A stretch of DNA of 41,503 nt from positions 1 to 41,503 of the forward strand of contig CALPVV020000010.1 in assembly GCA_943327105.2 (NCBI GenBank), in the 5' to 3' direction. Positions 18,095 to 26,703 of the stretch are shown here, piece after piece. The DNA comes from Nitrosovibrio sp. Nv4. GTDB taxonomy: Bacteria > Bdellovibrionota > UBA1018 > CAIMNF01. The notes beneath the pieces were generated by a model, which saw only the letters and a list, made by a program, of their open reading frames with translations, had not been told where the DNA came from and searched no databases. The position numbers and the translations under genes were made by a program. Position 1 is the first letter of the stretch. Every line of letters begins with the position of its first letter.

Positions 18095-21000
18095 TTACGG
18101 ATTCAAGTATTCAGCCACACCCGCAAGACTGTTCTGAAGATAAGGGAACAAAAGCCTACGGTCACTTGGTGAATTCTCGTAGTACACCATCGATCGACCG
18201 TTGCATTTCATTGTCGAGATCGGCCAATCGAGTACCGAATCGATACCGGTGACAATATTCTTTTTGTGAATCTTGTAATCGACTGTACTGCAATAATAAG
18301 CAACATGACTCGAAGCTGTGTGCACATACGCAAATGACGATGCATTATCATTAAAAGTCGTGATGGTACTGACCAATCCTCCAGTACCTTCTTCCATTCC
18401 TCGAAGGGCATTGGTGCCTGGTTTCATCACTGCCCACCTAGCTGGCGAAGTGAAGGTATCATAAGTAGATCGATTATAACGTGGCGATCCGGTGGCTTGC
18501 GGCACCACACAGTTTACAGTGAGTGTTCCATCTGAACAAAAATAATAAGTAGGTGTGACCGAGTTCAAATCAGCCGCCAAATGCGTTTGCAGTCCGTTCG
18601 TGATTGCATATTTCTTAAGATATCCGTAATGCATGTTTAAAGTGGTTTCGCTGGTATAACCCCCAATCGCCGCTAAAATGTTATTGCCATCAAACCCAAT
18701 TACTTTCGGAGCCTCCCGACTTGAACCAACAATCAAACTTCCAATCAAATTATCGGCCTGCGAGTAATAAGTTGAACCACCCCCCATCAAATCAACCCAC
18801 TTTCCAGTAATACGGTCAAGCTTGGCAATATTGCCAAATCGGGCATAAAACACGTCTCCGCTTGCTGGATTAATCACGAAGTCGTCAAAATTAGCTCCCC
18901 AACCATTCAATACTTGAATCGGCTGAGTTGTGGCCAGCGATGAAGTGTTTTGGCCTCCATTCAAGCCGGTACCTGCGATGGTTGAAACGATTCCAGATGG
19001 TGAAATAGATCTGAACTTATATTCATTCACATCTAGAACCACGAGCTCACCCGAGGTTGCTCGGTCAAAGTTATTAATCAGATTGAAACGTGCCGACAAT
19101 GCATTACCGCCGTCACCATATGAAAGATTTTGTCCCAGGATTGTCCTAACCTGATTCGATACCTTATCGACGATTCTGATTACACCGCGGTCCATGAAGT
19201 AAATGTTTTCTTGTTCGTCCACAAATAAATCATTGATGTCGATTTTACAAAGTAGTGCGTCTGTACCATCCGCACAACTTCCAACTCCCGCACCTGCACC
19301 AAGAACGGGAGTCCAATCATTGATCGTATTATTGTATTTCCAGGCACGGCCAGTCCATCGATTCATGGTATAAACTTCTCCGTTTCTGGCAGAAACTCGA
19401 TAATTATACCCGGCTTCAGTAGGTGCATTGGGTATTCGAGTCGACATTGAAACGCCACTAGGATCAAGCGTAGCCAAGCCACTTAAATCACAAGCACTCG
19501 TCGCACTAGAATTCGAATCCTGAATGAGAATCATGAAACGGTCTATCACTGAGTTGGCCGGATTAAACCTGACACCACCCACGCTGAAATAGCAATCGGC
19601 GATATTTTGGGTCAAATACCCATTGATCCCGATACCACTTGGAACAATATTTCGAATCACATTATTGACAGAATCATAACGACTGATTTTTCCGCCCGAT
19701 GCACCCGCGGAAGGATTCGCTTGCCAGGCATTATTTGTAAAATACAAATCACCATTCGGAACTGGAACAAGCCAAGGCATTTTCGAACCATTTGAATTGA
19801 TATTCCCAGGATAGATGAGCTGATAATTCAATGGTAAGGTATTATCCGAACTCTGAGATCCACCACCGATGATGGTTTCGACAGTCATCGGATTCAATTG
19901 GGTGTTGATACGGCGAATTTTGTTATAATCCCAAACCAATATACGGTCTTGATAATCAAGAGCGATTTTCAATGGCTCTTTCAGAGTTGCTGAAGAAATT
20001 GATCCATCAGTCATCGTACCCGTAGTTCGAATCAAGAGCGTTTGACGATTTCCATCACCCGGACTCACCATGATAATTCCCCTGGTTAGGTCACGATGAT
20101 AGATCACTCCATTTTTGGCGACTACCAAACTTCCAGCATCAGCATAGTAAGACTGTGATTGTGACGGATAAAACACAGCAGACTTCGCGCTTGAACCCAG
20201 ACCTGAATCCGTATTACCCGCTACAAACTTGAAGATCCCAGAGGTATTGATTGCTTGAGAACTAGAAAAAGAAGTGATGTTGTCAGAGTCCTTAACGGAT
20301 ACACGAATTCGAAAATAACCAGCCGTCGGTGAACCATTGGTCCAAGCGTAACATCCGGTATCATTGTCATCTGCAGTCGTAGCAGCATTATTGATGGAAC
20401 AAGTTCCGTTCACTCCATTACTAAGATTGTTTGCGAATTCGGTAAAAATCGAATCATCGGTAGTATAAGAAAGAGTAACCGGGGTTGACGGCAAGGAATC
20501 ATCCTGAATCTTCCACTTGATGATCACACTACTTCCCGCCCCAATCGTTAGCTGGCTTGCCGAAGGTGGCGAACTGGGTGCATCCGTATTCGTTGCGAAA
20601 ATATCGGTGATGACGGGTGCGGTACCCGGTATGATGGTGATCGTGGCCTTGTCTGTGGCAACTGTTCCTGTTCCTGAATTGGTCAGTGACGAGATGTTAC
20701 CAGCAGCATCCATGACCCACGCGTAAACAGTGTACGAAGAGGGCAAAAAACCTACTGCGTAATTAAAATCAACAAGGTTCAAATTTTTAGAAAGTGTCAA
20801 CCCCGGCGACGGGGCATTCACTGAAATCCAACAATTTGAAGAAGCTGATGGCGCTACATTGCTCACGTAATTGAGACAAAACTTAGAAACATTCGAAGTC
20901 AGATCTGTAGCCTGAAGAGAGAGATTCAAATAGTTGTTACCTGTTGAAGCTGCCCCACCGTTCAACAACATTGAAGATGCCGTCATCACCGGTGCTACGG

Positions 21001-22705
21001 TATCAATCAACATCGATGAAGAACAAGCTGATACCGAAGTATTGCTAGCGGTATCGGTCGAAGTGATGCGATAGCTATAAGTGACGGCGTTAGTACCACT
21101 GAAAGACTGAGTCTGTACCGAATTCGATAAACTGATTAAAGAACCGGCCTCTGTACCAACAGCACAACTTGAACTGGCAAAGAATTGAATTTTTTGCGTA
21201 CTTAAATCAGTTGAAACTGACTTAACCCATGCTGCAGTCACCGAATTTGCATTGAATGGCGATGACTGTGACCACCCCAGTGTTGCAGGTATGGCTGGCG
21301 GAGTAACATCAACCGCAATCAACGATGAACATGCGCTTGAGGTGTTGCCTGCATGATCAATCGAAATCAACTGATATGAATAGCCTTCACCATCAACTCC
21401 GATCAAATTCTGACTTTGCTGCGTGTTTAAAAGACTGACCAGTCCGCCTTTTTCGCTACCGGCATTACAACCACTTCCATTATAAAATTGTATTTTTTGA
21501 CTTCCTAAATCACTGGATGAAGATTTCACCCAAGTTGCATTTACCGATAATGAATTAGCTGGCGATGAATTCGCCCATGATACCGATGTCGCAGCACTTG
21601 GCACCATTACATCCCGAGTGATGCTCACCGCTGTTGAAGTCGTTGAATTTCCAGCAGCATCTGAAATGGTCGCAGCCAAAGAATGACTGGCTTGAGTCAA
21701 TACGGTTGAATTGATCGTTCCACTAAAGAGCACTCCCGTACAAGTCGCTGTTCCAACGATCGTACCATCTGACTTGATGGTAACCGTTCTTCCAGCCTCA
21801 CTACAACTCCCCATCACCTGAAAGGCTGTTGAATCATTTGCAAGATTTACCCAAGAACCAACTCCAGGTGAAGAAATTACAATAACTGGTGCAGTAGTAT
21901 CAACCACCATGGCATTCGAACAGGATGAATCCACTTCGTTTCCCGCCTGATCGATCGAAGTTAATTTGAATGAATAAGTGCTGCCATCAACAACATTCAA
22001 TGCTTTAGAAGTTAAAACAGTAGAAGCAAGGTCAATCGAAGCACCTGAAGAGATGCCGCAAACCGCATCAGAATAAAACTGAATTTTTTGATTCGTCAAA
22101 TCACTTGCGATTGACTTAGCCCATGAAGCCGTAATGCTGGTGCCTGAATACGGTGTAGTCTCCAGCCATGAAATGCCTGAAGCTGCAGCAGGTAAAACTG
22201 TATCGAGAGAAATCAGATTTGCAAATCCAGTCGCCCCACTCAGTGAATTGCCTCCGTCAACATCAGGCAATACGGTGATTGCCTCTGTCCCTGAAACACT
22301 TTTTATTTTTCCTGAATTCAAATCAAGTGCCGAGCTGGAAGCATAGTCAAGCTTTGAAGTGGCATCGGTCGTCCCCACCGTATAATCAAACGTAATTTCA
22401 CTGGTGCCTGAACCACTCGAGTAATCGATTGTTTTTTGGGGAGTCACATTCAATTCAAGCTTAGGGACACCAATGACCACTACCGGTTCTGAAAAATTAA
22501 GAGTGATTGGAATCACGGTGCCGGCCTTATAGATTCCGCTCGCTTTCGTGGTTGTCACTCTGTTCACTTTTGGGATCGTAATTTTTTTTGCTCGAACCAT
22601 CCCAACAATGTTGGGAGAACAGCCTGCCAACACCGTACTCAATGCGGCTAAGTAAAAAAAACAGCAGTAAGTATTTACTGATTTAAATACCTTTGAGCAG
22701 AACAC
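18095..22705 (-). CDS. Large lipoprotein with Ig/FN3-like modules and NHL-type propeller
   Basis: A 1536-residue protein from a GTG at 22705. The GTG is chosen because a GGGGGG stretch precedes it, it begins a lipoprotein signal ending in the lipobox LAGC, and an upstream in-frame ATG at 22738 lies before the -10 box. The N-terminal half has a domain starting FSEPVVVIGVPKLELNV, then several FN3/Ig-like modules of the form SWxxSSPxNxxSVTAxWxKSxSxDLxxQKIQFY, each ending in SIDxAGN and a Cys-Ser motif. From about residue 825 to the end there are NHL-like blades (YPSQSQSYYADAGSLVVAKNG, GDGGNALSARF, VSTIAGTGLNGG). A surface-exposed outer-membrane lipoprotein is likely. Shares its promoter layout with the giant lipoprotein at 7068. 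Confidence 0.83.
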   Translation of the reverse strand: MFCSKVFKSVNTYCCFFYLAALSTVLAGCSPNIVGMVRAKKITIPKVNRVTTTKASGIYKAGTVIPITLNFSEPVVVIGVPKLELNVTPQKTIDYSSGSGTSEITFDYTVGTTDATSKLDYASSSALDLNSGKIKSVSGTEAITVLPDVDGGNSLSGATGFANLISLDTVLPAAASGISWLETTPYSGTSITASWAKSIASDLTNQKIQFYSDAVCGISSGASIDLASTVLTSKALNVVDGSTYSFKLTSIDQAGNEVDSSCSNAMVVDTTAPVIVISSPGVGSWVNLANDSTAFQVMGSCSEAGRTVTIKSDGTIVGTATCTGVLFSGTINSTVLTQASHSLAATISDAAGNSTTSTAVSITRDVMVPSAATSVSWANSSPANSLSVNATWVKSSSSDLGSQKIQFYNGSGCNAGSEKGGLVSLLNTQQSQNLIGVDGEGYSYQLISIDHAGNTSSACSSLIAVDVTPPAIPATLGWSQSSPFNANSVTAAWVKSVSTDLSTQKIQFFASSSCAVGTEAGSLISLSNSVQTQSFSGTNAVTYSYRITSTDTASNTSVSACSSSMLIDTVAPVMTASSMLLNGGAASTGNNYLNLSLQATDLTSNVSKFCLNYVSNVAPSASSNCWISVNAPSPGLTLSKNLNLVDFNYAVGFLPSSYTVYAWVMDAAGNISSLTNSGTGTVATDKATITIIPGTAPVITDIFATNTDAPSSPPSASQLTIGAGSSVIIKWKIQDDSLPSTPVTLSYTTDDSIFTEFANNLSNGVNGTCSINNAATTADDNDTGCYAWTNGSPTAGYFRIRVSVKDSDNITSFSSSQAINTSGIFKFVAGNTDSGLGSSAKSAVFYPSQSQSYYADAGSLVVAKNGVIYHRDLTRGIIMVSPGDGNRQTLLIRTTGTMTDGSISSATLKEPLKIALDYQDRILVWDYNKIRRINTQLNPMTVETIIGGGSQSSDNTLPLNYQLIYPGNINSNGSKMPWLVPVPNGDLYFTNNAWQANPSAGASGGKISRYDSVNNVIRNIVPSGIGINGYLTQNIADCYFSVGGVRFNPANSVIDRFMILIQDSNSSATSACDLSGLATLDPSGVSMSTRIPNAPTEAGYNYRVSARNGEVYTMNRWTGRAWKYNNTINDWTPVLGAGAGVGSCADGTDALLCKIDINDLFVDEQENIYFMDRGVIRIVDKVSNQVRTILGQNLSYGDGGNALSARFNLINNFDRATSGELVVLDVNEYKFRSISPSGIVSTIAGTGLNGGQNTSSLATTQPIQVLNGWGANFDDFVINPASGDVFYARFGNIAKLDRITGKWVDLMGGGSTYYSQADNLIGSLIVGSSREAPKVIGFDGNNILAAIGGYTSETTLNMHYGYLKKYAITNGLQTHLAADLNSVTPTYYFCSDGTLTVNCVVPQATGSPRYNRSTYDTFTSPARWAVMKPGTNALRGMEEGTGGLVSTITTFNDNASSFAYVHTASSHVAYYCSTVDYKIHKKNIVTGIDSVLDWPISTMKCNGRSMVYYENSPSDRRLLFPYLQNSLAGVAEYLNP

Positions 22706-22727
22706 AATGATCCCCCCTCTAATATAT

Positions 22728-22773
22728 ATTATCGGCAAGAGTCATACTTTTGTGAATGTGTCCGGAATGACAC
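22728..22773 (-). promoter_or_regulatory. Promoter with GTGTC-N6-GACAC palindrome for large lipoprotein
   Basis: The palindrome GTGTC-N6-GACAC lies at 22758-22773. On the minus strand GACACATT is followed, 23 bp after GACACA, by a GATAAT hexamer (22733-22728) in the context CCGATAATxTATA, as at the 7068 promoter. The site overlaps the stop codon of the upstream gene (22773-22775). Predicted transcription begins near 22721, 16 nt before the GTG start. Confidence 0.62.
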
Positions 22774-23960
22774 TATTTCAGCGCATCTACAACAAGTGCG
22801 GTCTCATGAATCACACGCTGGGAAATAATCGGGTCTTTTCCGAAATAACCGAATGCTCTCATGCGATCGGTTTGAAAAGGGTTGACCGAACGGTTGCTTA
22901 AATCAATTCCGCCAGCAACGCCTGATGATTGAATTCCAAAGCGGTCACTTGAAAATTCTCGTGCCCAATCCCAATTCGGATAATTTTTTTCACCCCAAAG
23001 CCTTACCGTCTGGGCAAGGTGACAGCTAACGCAATCAGCGGTACCCGGATTATGAATGCGCGGATTTTCAAGTTGAATTGCACGACGAATGATCGATTTG
23101 ATTGCAGGCTCCTGTTCTAGTTCTCGATAGCGAGCAGAATCGGAAGTCAATCGCATGAACGGTCTTTCGTTTTTCGGTAGATAACTGATACCGCCATTGA
23201 ACTCTTCGAGGTTTTGCAATCCTTCCGGCTGAAGAAAAAAAGATTGTGACGTCAGCTTCGGTTCAAGATCAAGTGTTGGGATTTTAATCATCGACCATCC
23301 GGTTGCCGTGCGATCAAGACCCATGAAATGCCAGACCCGGTCCATCCGAACGGTCATCGCTGTAACTCTGATCAAATTCTGTTCACCACAATAGCGAAGC
23401 AACAATGTGCTGAGGGTCTTCCAATAGTTTCCGCGATAACCTTCAGCGCGAAGATTCGGTTGTACATCAAGCGCTGAACCAAGCGAGTAGCTAATGCCGT
23501 TTTTCAACGCTGATTTCAATTCAGAAACAATCATCGTCCATTCGGCATCATTGAATTCATGAAAGGTATGAATCGCAGTATCGAGAGACGTGACGTGATC
23601 CCCCACCACCACCAGAGGTTGCCAAACAAAACGAATTTGAGGACGGCATCGTCCCGGGGTGACACCTTCACCGAAACACGGATCAAATCGCACGCCGATG
23701 ATTTTAAGATTATAGCGATAAAGCTGTTCCTGATCGGCACGATCTGAAAGCAGTGGTAAAAAGCGAAATACCGAATAAGGCATCAGTTCACCTTTTGTAC
23801 CTGACGAAATCGGCGACAAGAGCTGGTTGAATTCCTGAGGTGAAGGTAGTGGCAAGAGCTGGGAAACTTCATTCATACCCAGGCCTGAAGCAAAACCAAC
23901 CGAACCGATCATGAATGCAGAGAGAAAAAGAATGAAGAAAACCCGAGAAAAACAAATCAT
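22773..23960 (-). CDS. Secreted protein with single c-type haem motif
   Basis: A 395-residue protein with an N-terminal signal peptide (VFFILFLSAFMIGSVGFA) and one CVSCH haem c binding motif at residues 310-314, so a periplasmic or surface c-type cytochrome is plausible. I do not recognise the family of the rest; other conserved-looking features are paired Cys (FDPCFGEGVTPGRC), a central WHFMGLDRT stretch and a C-terminal GYFGKDP. The ATG is preceded by GGGAG and by a 21 bp palindrome that fits a Fur box. The CVSCH motif is the firmest functional clue; an electron-transfer or peroxidase-like role is possible but unsupported by more motifs. Confidence 0.7.
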   Translation of the reverse strand: MICFSRVFFILFLSAFMIGSVGFASGLGMNEVSQLLPLPSPQEFNQLLSPISSGTKGELMPYSVFRFLPLLSDRADQEQLYRYNLKIIGVRFDPCFGEGVTPGRCRPQIRFVWQPLVVVGDHVTSLDTAIHTFHEFNDAEWTMIVSELKSALKNGISYSLGSALDVQPNLRAEGYRGNYWKTLSTLLLRYCGEQNLIRVTAMTVRMDRVWHFMGLDRTATGWSMIKIPTLDLEPKLTSQSFFLQPEGLQNLEEFNGGISYLPKNERPFMRLTSDSARYRELEQEPAIKSIIRRAIQLENPRIHNPGTADCVSCHLAQTVRLWGEKNYPNWDWAREFSSDRFGIQSSGVAGGIDLSNRSVNPFQTDRMRAFGYFGKDPIISQRVIHETALVVDALK

Positions 23961-23976
23961 GAAGCTCCCATCTTGC

Positions 23977-23997
23977 TATTGATAACCATTATCAATA
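23977..23997. promoter_or_regulatory. Fur-box-like palindrome
   Basis: A perfect inverted repeat TATTGATAA-CCA-TTATCAATA. Its core TGATAAC-C-ATTATCA matches the Fur 7-1-7 consensus TGATAAT-N-ATTATCA at 14 of 15 positions. It lies 17-37 bp upstream of the ATG of the haem-motif protein at 23960, where a bound repressor would block transcription or an overlapping promoter. The tdk gene on the other side starts 134 bp away and is less likely to be controlled by it. Confidence 0.7.
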
Positions 23998-24095
23998 ACA
24001 AAACCACCCACCTCTGTCAAATGGTGAATGATTCAGACCACATGGACGAGCCATTCCATTAGCACAAAAACGCATCGCGTTACATTACCCCAACC

Positions 24096-24122
24096 TTGAC
24101 GAATTAACCCCTGACCGATAAC
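24096..24122 (+). promoter_or_regulatory. Possible tdk promoter, nearly leaderless
   Basis: TTGACG at 24096-24101 and GATAAC at 24117-24122 with a 15 bp spacer, slightly short. Transcription would begin at about 24129-24131, at or next to the tdk ATG, and no Shine-Dalgarno sequence precedes that ATG. Confidence 0.4.
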
Positions 24123-24130
24123 CCTACTGC

Positions 24131-24760
24131 ATGGCATTTTTACAACAGTCAGTGGGTTGCATCGAAGTGGTTTGCGGGAGCATGTTCAGCGGTAAAACTG
24201 AAGAACTCATGCGCCGTTTAAAGCGTGCACAATACGGCCGTCTCAAGATCCAGGTTTTCAAACCCATCATCGACCAACGCTACAGTGTTGATCACGTTCA
24301 AAGTCACGATGCCAATCGCATTCTTTCCATTCCAGTCAACACTGCCCGTGAAATTTTAGACCGCGTTGACGACAACACTCGCATCGTCGGCATTGATGAA
24401 GCTCAGTTTTTTGATGACTCCATTGTCGATGTCGCCCAAAAACTCGCCTATCGCGGCACCCGCGTGATCTGTGCCGGTCTCGATATGGATTTCAAAGGTC
24501 AACCCTTCGGTCCAATGCCAAAACTTCTGGCCGTTGCTGAAAGCGTAACCAAACTATCAGCGGTATGCATGGTTTGTGGTGCTCCCGCAACTCGATCTCA
24601 ACGCCTGGTTCCAGCACAAGTTGAACCAAGTCACGAAACCACTGACAATCAGGTTTTGGTCGGAGCGCATGACTTCTACGAAGCTCGTTGCCGCTTTTGC
24701 CATGAACCTGAAACGATTGTCATCGCTCAAGCCGGACTCTTCAATAAATCACTCAGATAA
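24131..24760 (+). CDS. tdk: Thymidine kinase (type II)
   Basis: A 209-residue cytoplasmic enzyme that phosphorylates thymidine to dTMP with ATP. The P-loop is GSMFSGKT (16-23), the Walker B / catalytic region is DEAQFF (Glu90 the likely general base), and two CxxC pairs (CMVC, CRFC) form the structural zinc site. The N terminus (QSVGCIEVVCGSMFSGK) matches the length of other type II kinases, which supports this start although there is no ribosome-binding site. The next gene, 10 bp on, is a uracil phosphoribosyltransferase-like gene, so the two make a pyrimidine salvage pair. Confidence 0.95.
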   Translation: MAFLQQSVGCIEVVCGSMFSGKTEELMRRLKRAQYGRLKIQVFKPIIDQRYSVDHVQSHDANRILSIPVNTAREILDRVDDNTRIVGIDEAQFFDDSIVDVAQKLAYRGTRVICAGLDMDFKGQPFGPMPKLLAVAESVTKLSAVCMVCGAPATRSQRLVPAQVEPSHETTDNQVLVGAHDFYEARCRFCHEPETIVIAQAGLFNKSLR

Positions 24761-24770
24761 GAAGGCCATC

Positions 24771-25583
24771 ATGGATTCTCAATACACTCAACAACGCGGA
24801 CACCAATTATCCGAGCGTGAGCATCATTACGGCAAAAATGTGCATCTTTTGAATGATCCTTTTTTGCACACCCAACTCGCAAAACTTTGCTCCATCACCA
24901 CCGAACAGCCCCTGATCAATGAATTGGTAAATAGCATTTATTCTTCATTGATTCGCACCGTGGTGAATCATGAATTTCCACAAAAAATGGCAACCACGCG
25001 TTCGCGAATGAGTGAATACCACCCGATTGAAGGCGTATTTGAGAGCCCGATCATTGATCCTGAAACCAAAGTGGTGAGCGTGAATCTGGCCCGCGCCGGA
25101 ACCTACCCTTCACACCTTTGCTATCAAACCTTGAATTACCTGATGAACCCAAAACAGGTTCGCCAAGATCACATCAGCATCGCTCGCCAAGTCGGTGAAT
25201 CGCATCACGTAACCGGAAGTCAGGTCTCAGGCCACAAAATTGGTGGAAAAATCGATGATTCAATCGTTTTGATTCCTGACCCGATGGGCGCAACCGGCGG
25301 AACCGTAGTGGAAACACTAGAGCTGTACCGCCAATTCGGCACTGCAAAGAAATTCATCGCCATTCACTGTATCGTGACTCCTGAATACCTGAAAAAAGTG
25401 GCTAAAAACCATCCTGAAGTCACCGTTTATGCCATTCGTCTTGATCGAGGGCTTTCTAACGATAAAGTTTTGAATTCGGTACCGGGAACTTTCTGGGATG
25501 AAGAAAAAGGCCTGAACGATAACGACTACATCGTACCCGGCGGTGGCGGATTCGGCGAAATCATGAACAACGCATTTGTATGA
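24771..25583 (+). CDS. upp: Uracil phosphoribosyltransferase-like protein
   Basis: A 270-residue PRTase-fold protein. The PRPP loop is DPMGATGGT (170-178), close to the DPMLATGGT of Upp, and the uracil-binding C terminus appears as DNDYIVPGGGGFGE. NLARAGTYPS matches the region that reads LRAGLG in Upp. It is about 60 residues longer than a typical Upp (near 210), with an extra N-terminal segment and an insertion near 130-160, so it may be a divergent subfamily with altered base preference. ATG at 24771 has AAGG 6 nt upstream; a frame extension into tdk is not a real start. Role: salvage of uracil to UMP. Confidence 0.8.
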   Translation: MDSQYTQQRGHQLSEREHHYGKNVHLLNDPFLHTQLAKLCSITTEQPLINELVNSIYSSLIRTVVNHEFPQKMATTRSRMSEYHPIEGVFESPIIDPETKVVSVNLARAGTYPSHLCYQTLNYLMNPKQVRQDHISIARQVGESHHVTGSQVSGHKIGGKIDDSIVLIPDPMGATGGTVVETLELYRQFGTAKKFIAIHCIVTPEYLKKVAKNHPEVTVYAIRLDRGLSNDKVLNSVPGTFWDEEKGLNDNDYIVPGGGGFGEIMNNAFV

Positions 25584-25626
25584 AATTTGAGTATTGCTCT
25601 CGTTTTTGATACGCTCGACTCAACTT

Positions 25627-26703
25627 ATGAGCACAGAAAAAGTTACTATTGAATCGATCGCGCCAGTACGCGTTGACCTTGCTGGTGGAACCGTTGACAT
25701 CTGGCCTCTTTACCTTTTGTTGAACCAACCCAAGACCATCAACTTCGGCATCAGCCTGTTTGCAAGAACAGCGATTGAAGCTCAGCCTTCTTCAACCCCA
25801 CAAGTGAAACTCGAATCTCTTGATCAAAAAAAATCAAGTGTGTTCACCTGGGCTCAAATTCTGGATGAGAACTTCGAAGCCATTCCCGAACTGACCCTTT
25901 TGGTTCGCCTGCTTCGTTACTTTGCGAAACAACATCCGAATCCACAATCCTTGAACTTCACACTTCAAACAGAAGCAAAGAGTCCTGCAGGCGCGGGCTT
26001 GGGTGGTTCATCCGCACTTTCAATCTCGATCATCGGCGCACTCTGGAAGTGGACTCATCCTCGTGAACAACTCGACCTTGAAAAAGACGGCGAGTTCCTG
26101 ATTTCACTCGTTCGCGATGTCGAGAGCCAGGTTCTCTACGGACCAGCCGGCCTTCAAGATTATTACGGAGCCGCTTTCGGCGGTCTTCAACTCTTGAGCT
26201 GGAAGATTGCAAAAAATGAGCGCGAGTCTTTTCCACTTTCAACCTTGAAAGAGCTTGAAGCACGCACGCTTCTTTTTTATTCAGGCAAGTCACGCAATTC
26301 AGGCATCAACAACTGGCAGCTCTTCAAGGGGTTGATCGACAAAAACCCGGATGTAGAACAAAAGTTCAAAGCCATCTGTGAAGCTACTCGCGATCTTGAA
26401 CAGGCCCTGTTGAAACAGGACTTTCAAGCGGTCGTTAAATCAGTTCAAAAAGAATGGGAAACCCGCAAGACACTTGCACCGGGCATCAGCACCCCTGAAA
26501 TGGATCAAGCCCATCTTCGCGCTAAAAAAGTCTGCGACATCGCATTCAAAGTTTGTGGCGCCGGCGGCGGTGGCTGCTTCTTCATTCTACTTCCTGAAAA
26601 AAATGAAGTATTGAAAGAGGCTGTAAAAAAGGCGGTTCTTGAGTCAGCTGAAATTCAACTGCTTCCATTCGAAGCGGTTCCACACGGATTGACCATCAAG
26701 TGA
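25627..26703 (+). CDS. GHMP-family sugar kinase
   Basis: A 358-residue GHMP kinase. The three family motifs are present: motif 1 APVRVDLAGGTVD (12-24), the ATP-binding motif PAGAGLGGSSA (120-130) and the C-terminal CGAGGGGCFF (310-319). These patterns are closest to D-glycero-D-manno-heptose 7-phosphate kinases and fucokinase-like enzymes, so a heptose- or sugar-phosphate substrate is likely but not certain. I use the ATG at 25627; a TTG at 25594 in frame is a weaker alternative and neither has a clear ribosome-binding site. Its stop overlaps the next start (GTGA), so it is coupled to the DUF429-like gene. Confidence 0.82.
   Translation: MSTEKVTIESIAPVRVDLAGGTVDIWPLYLLLNQPKTINFGISLFARTAIEAQPSSTPQVKLESLDQKKSSVFTWAQILDENFEAIPELTLLVRLLRYFAKQHPNPQSLNFTLQTEAKSPAGAGLGGSSALSISIIGALWKWTHPREQLDLEKDGEFLISLVRDVESQVLYGPAGLQDYYGAAFGGLQLLSWKIAKNERESFPLSTLKELEARTLLFYSGKSRNSGINNWQLFKGLIDKNPDVEQKFKAICEATRDLEQALLKQDFQAVVKSVQKEWETRKTLAPGISTPEMDQAHLRAKKVCDIAFKVCGAGGGGCFFILLPEKNEVLKEAVKKAVLESAEIQLLPFEAVPHGLTIK

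Noticed and set aside
22706-22738. ATG at 22738 as start of the large lipoprotein
   Set aside because: It lies upstream of the predicted -10 box and transcription start; the GTG at 22705 has a G-rich ribosome-binding site and opens the signal peptide.
24576-24770. N-terminal extension of the upp-like protein into tdk
   Set aside because: It overlaps conserved tdk codons, and the ATG at 24771 has a Shine-Dalgarno sequence and a proper intergenic position.
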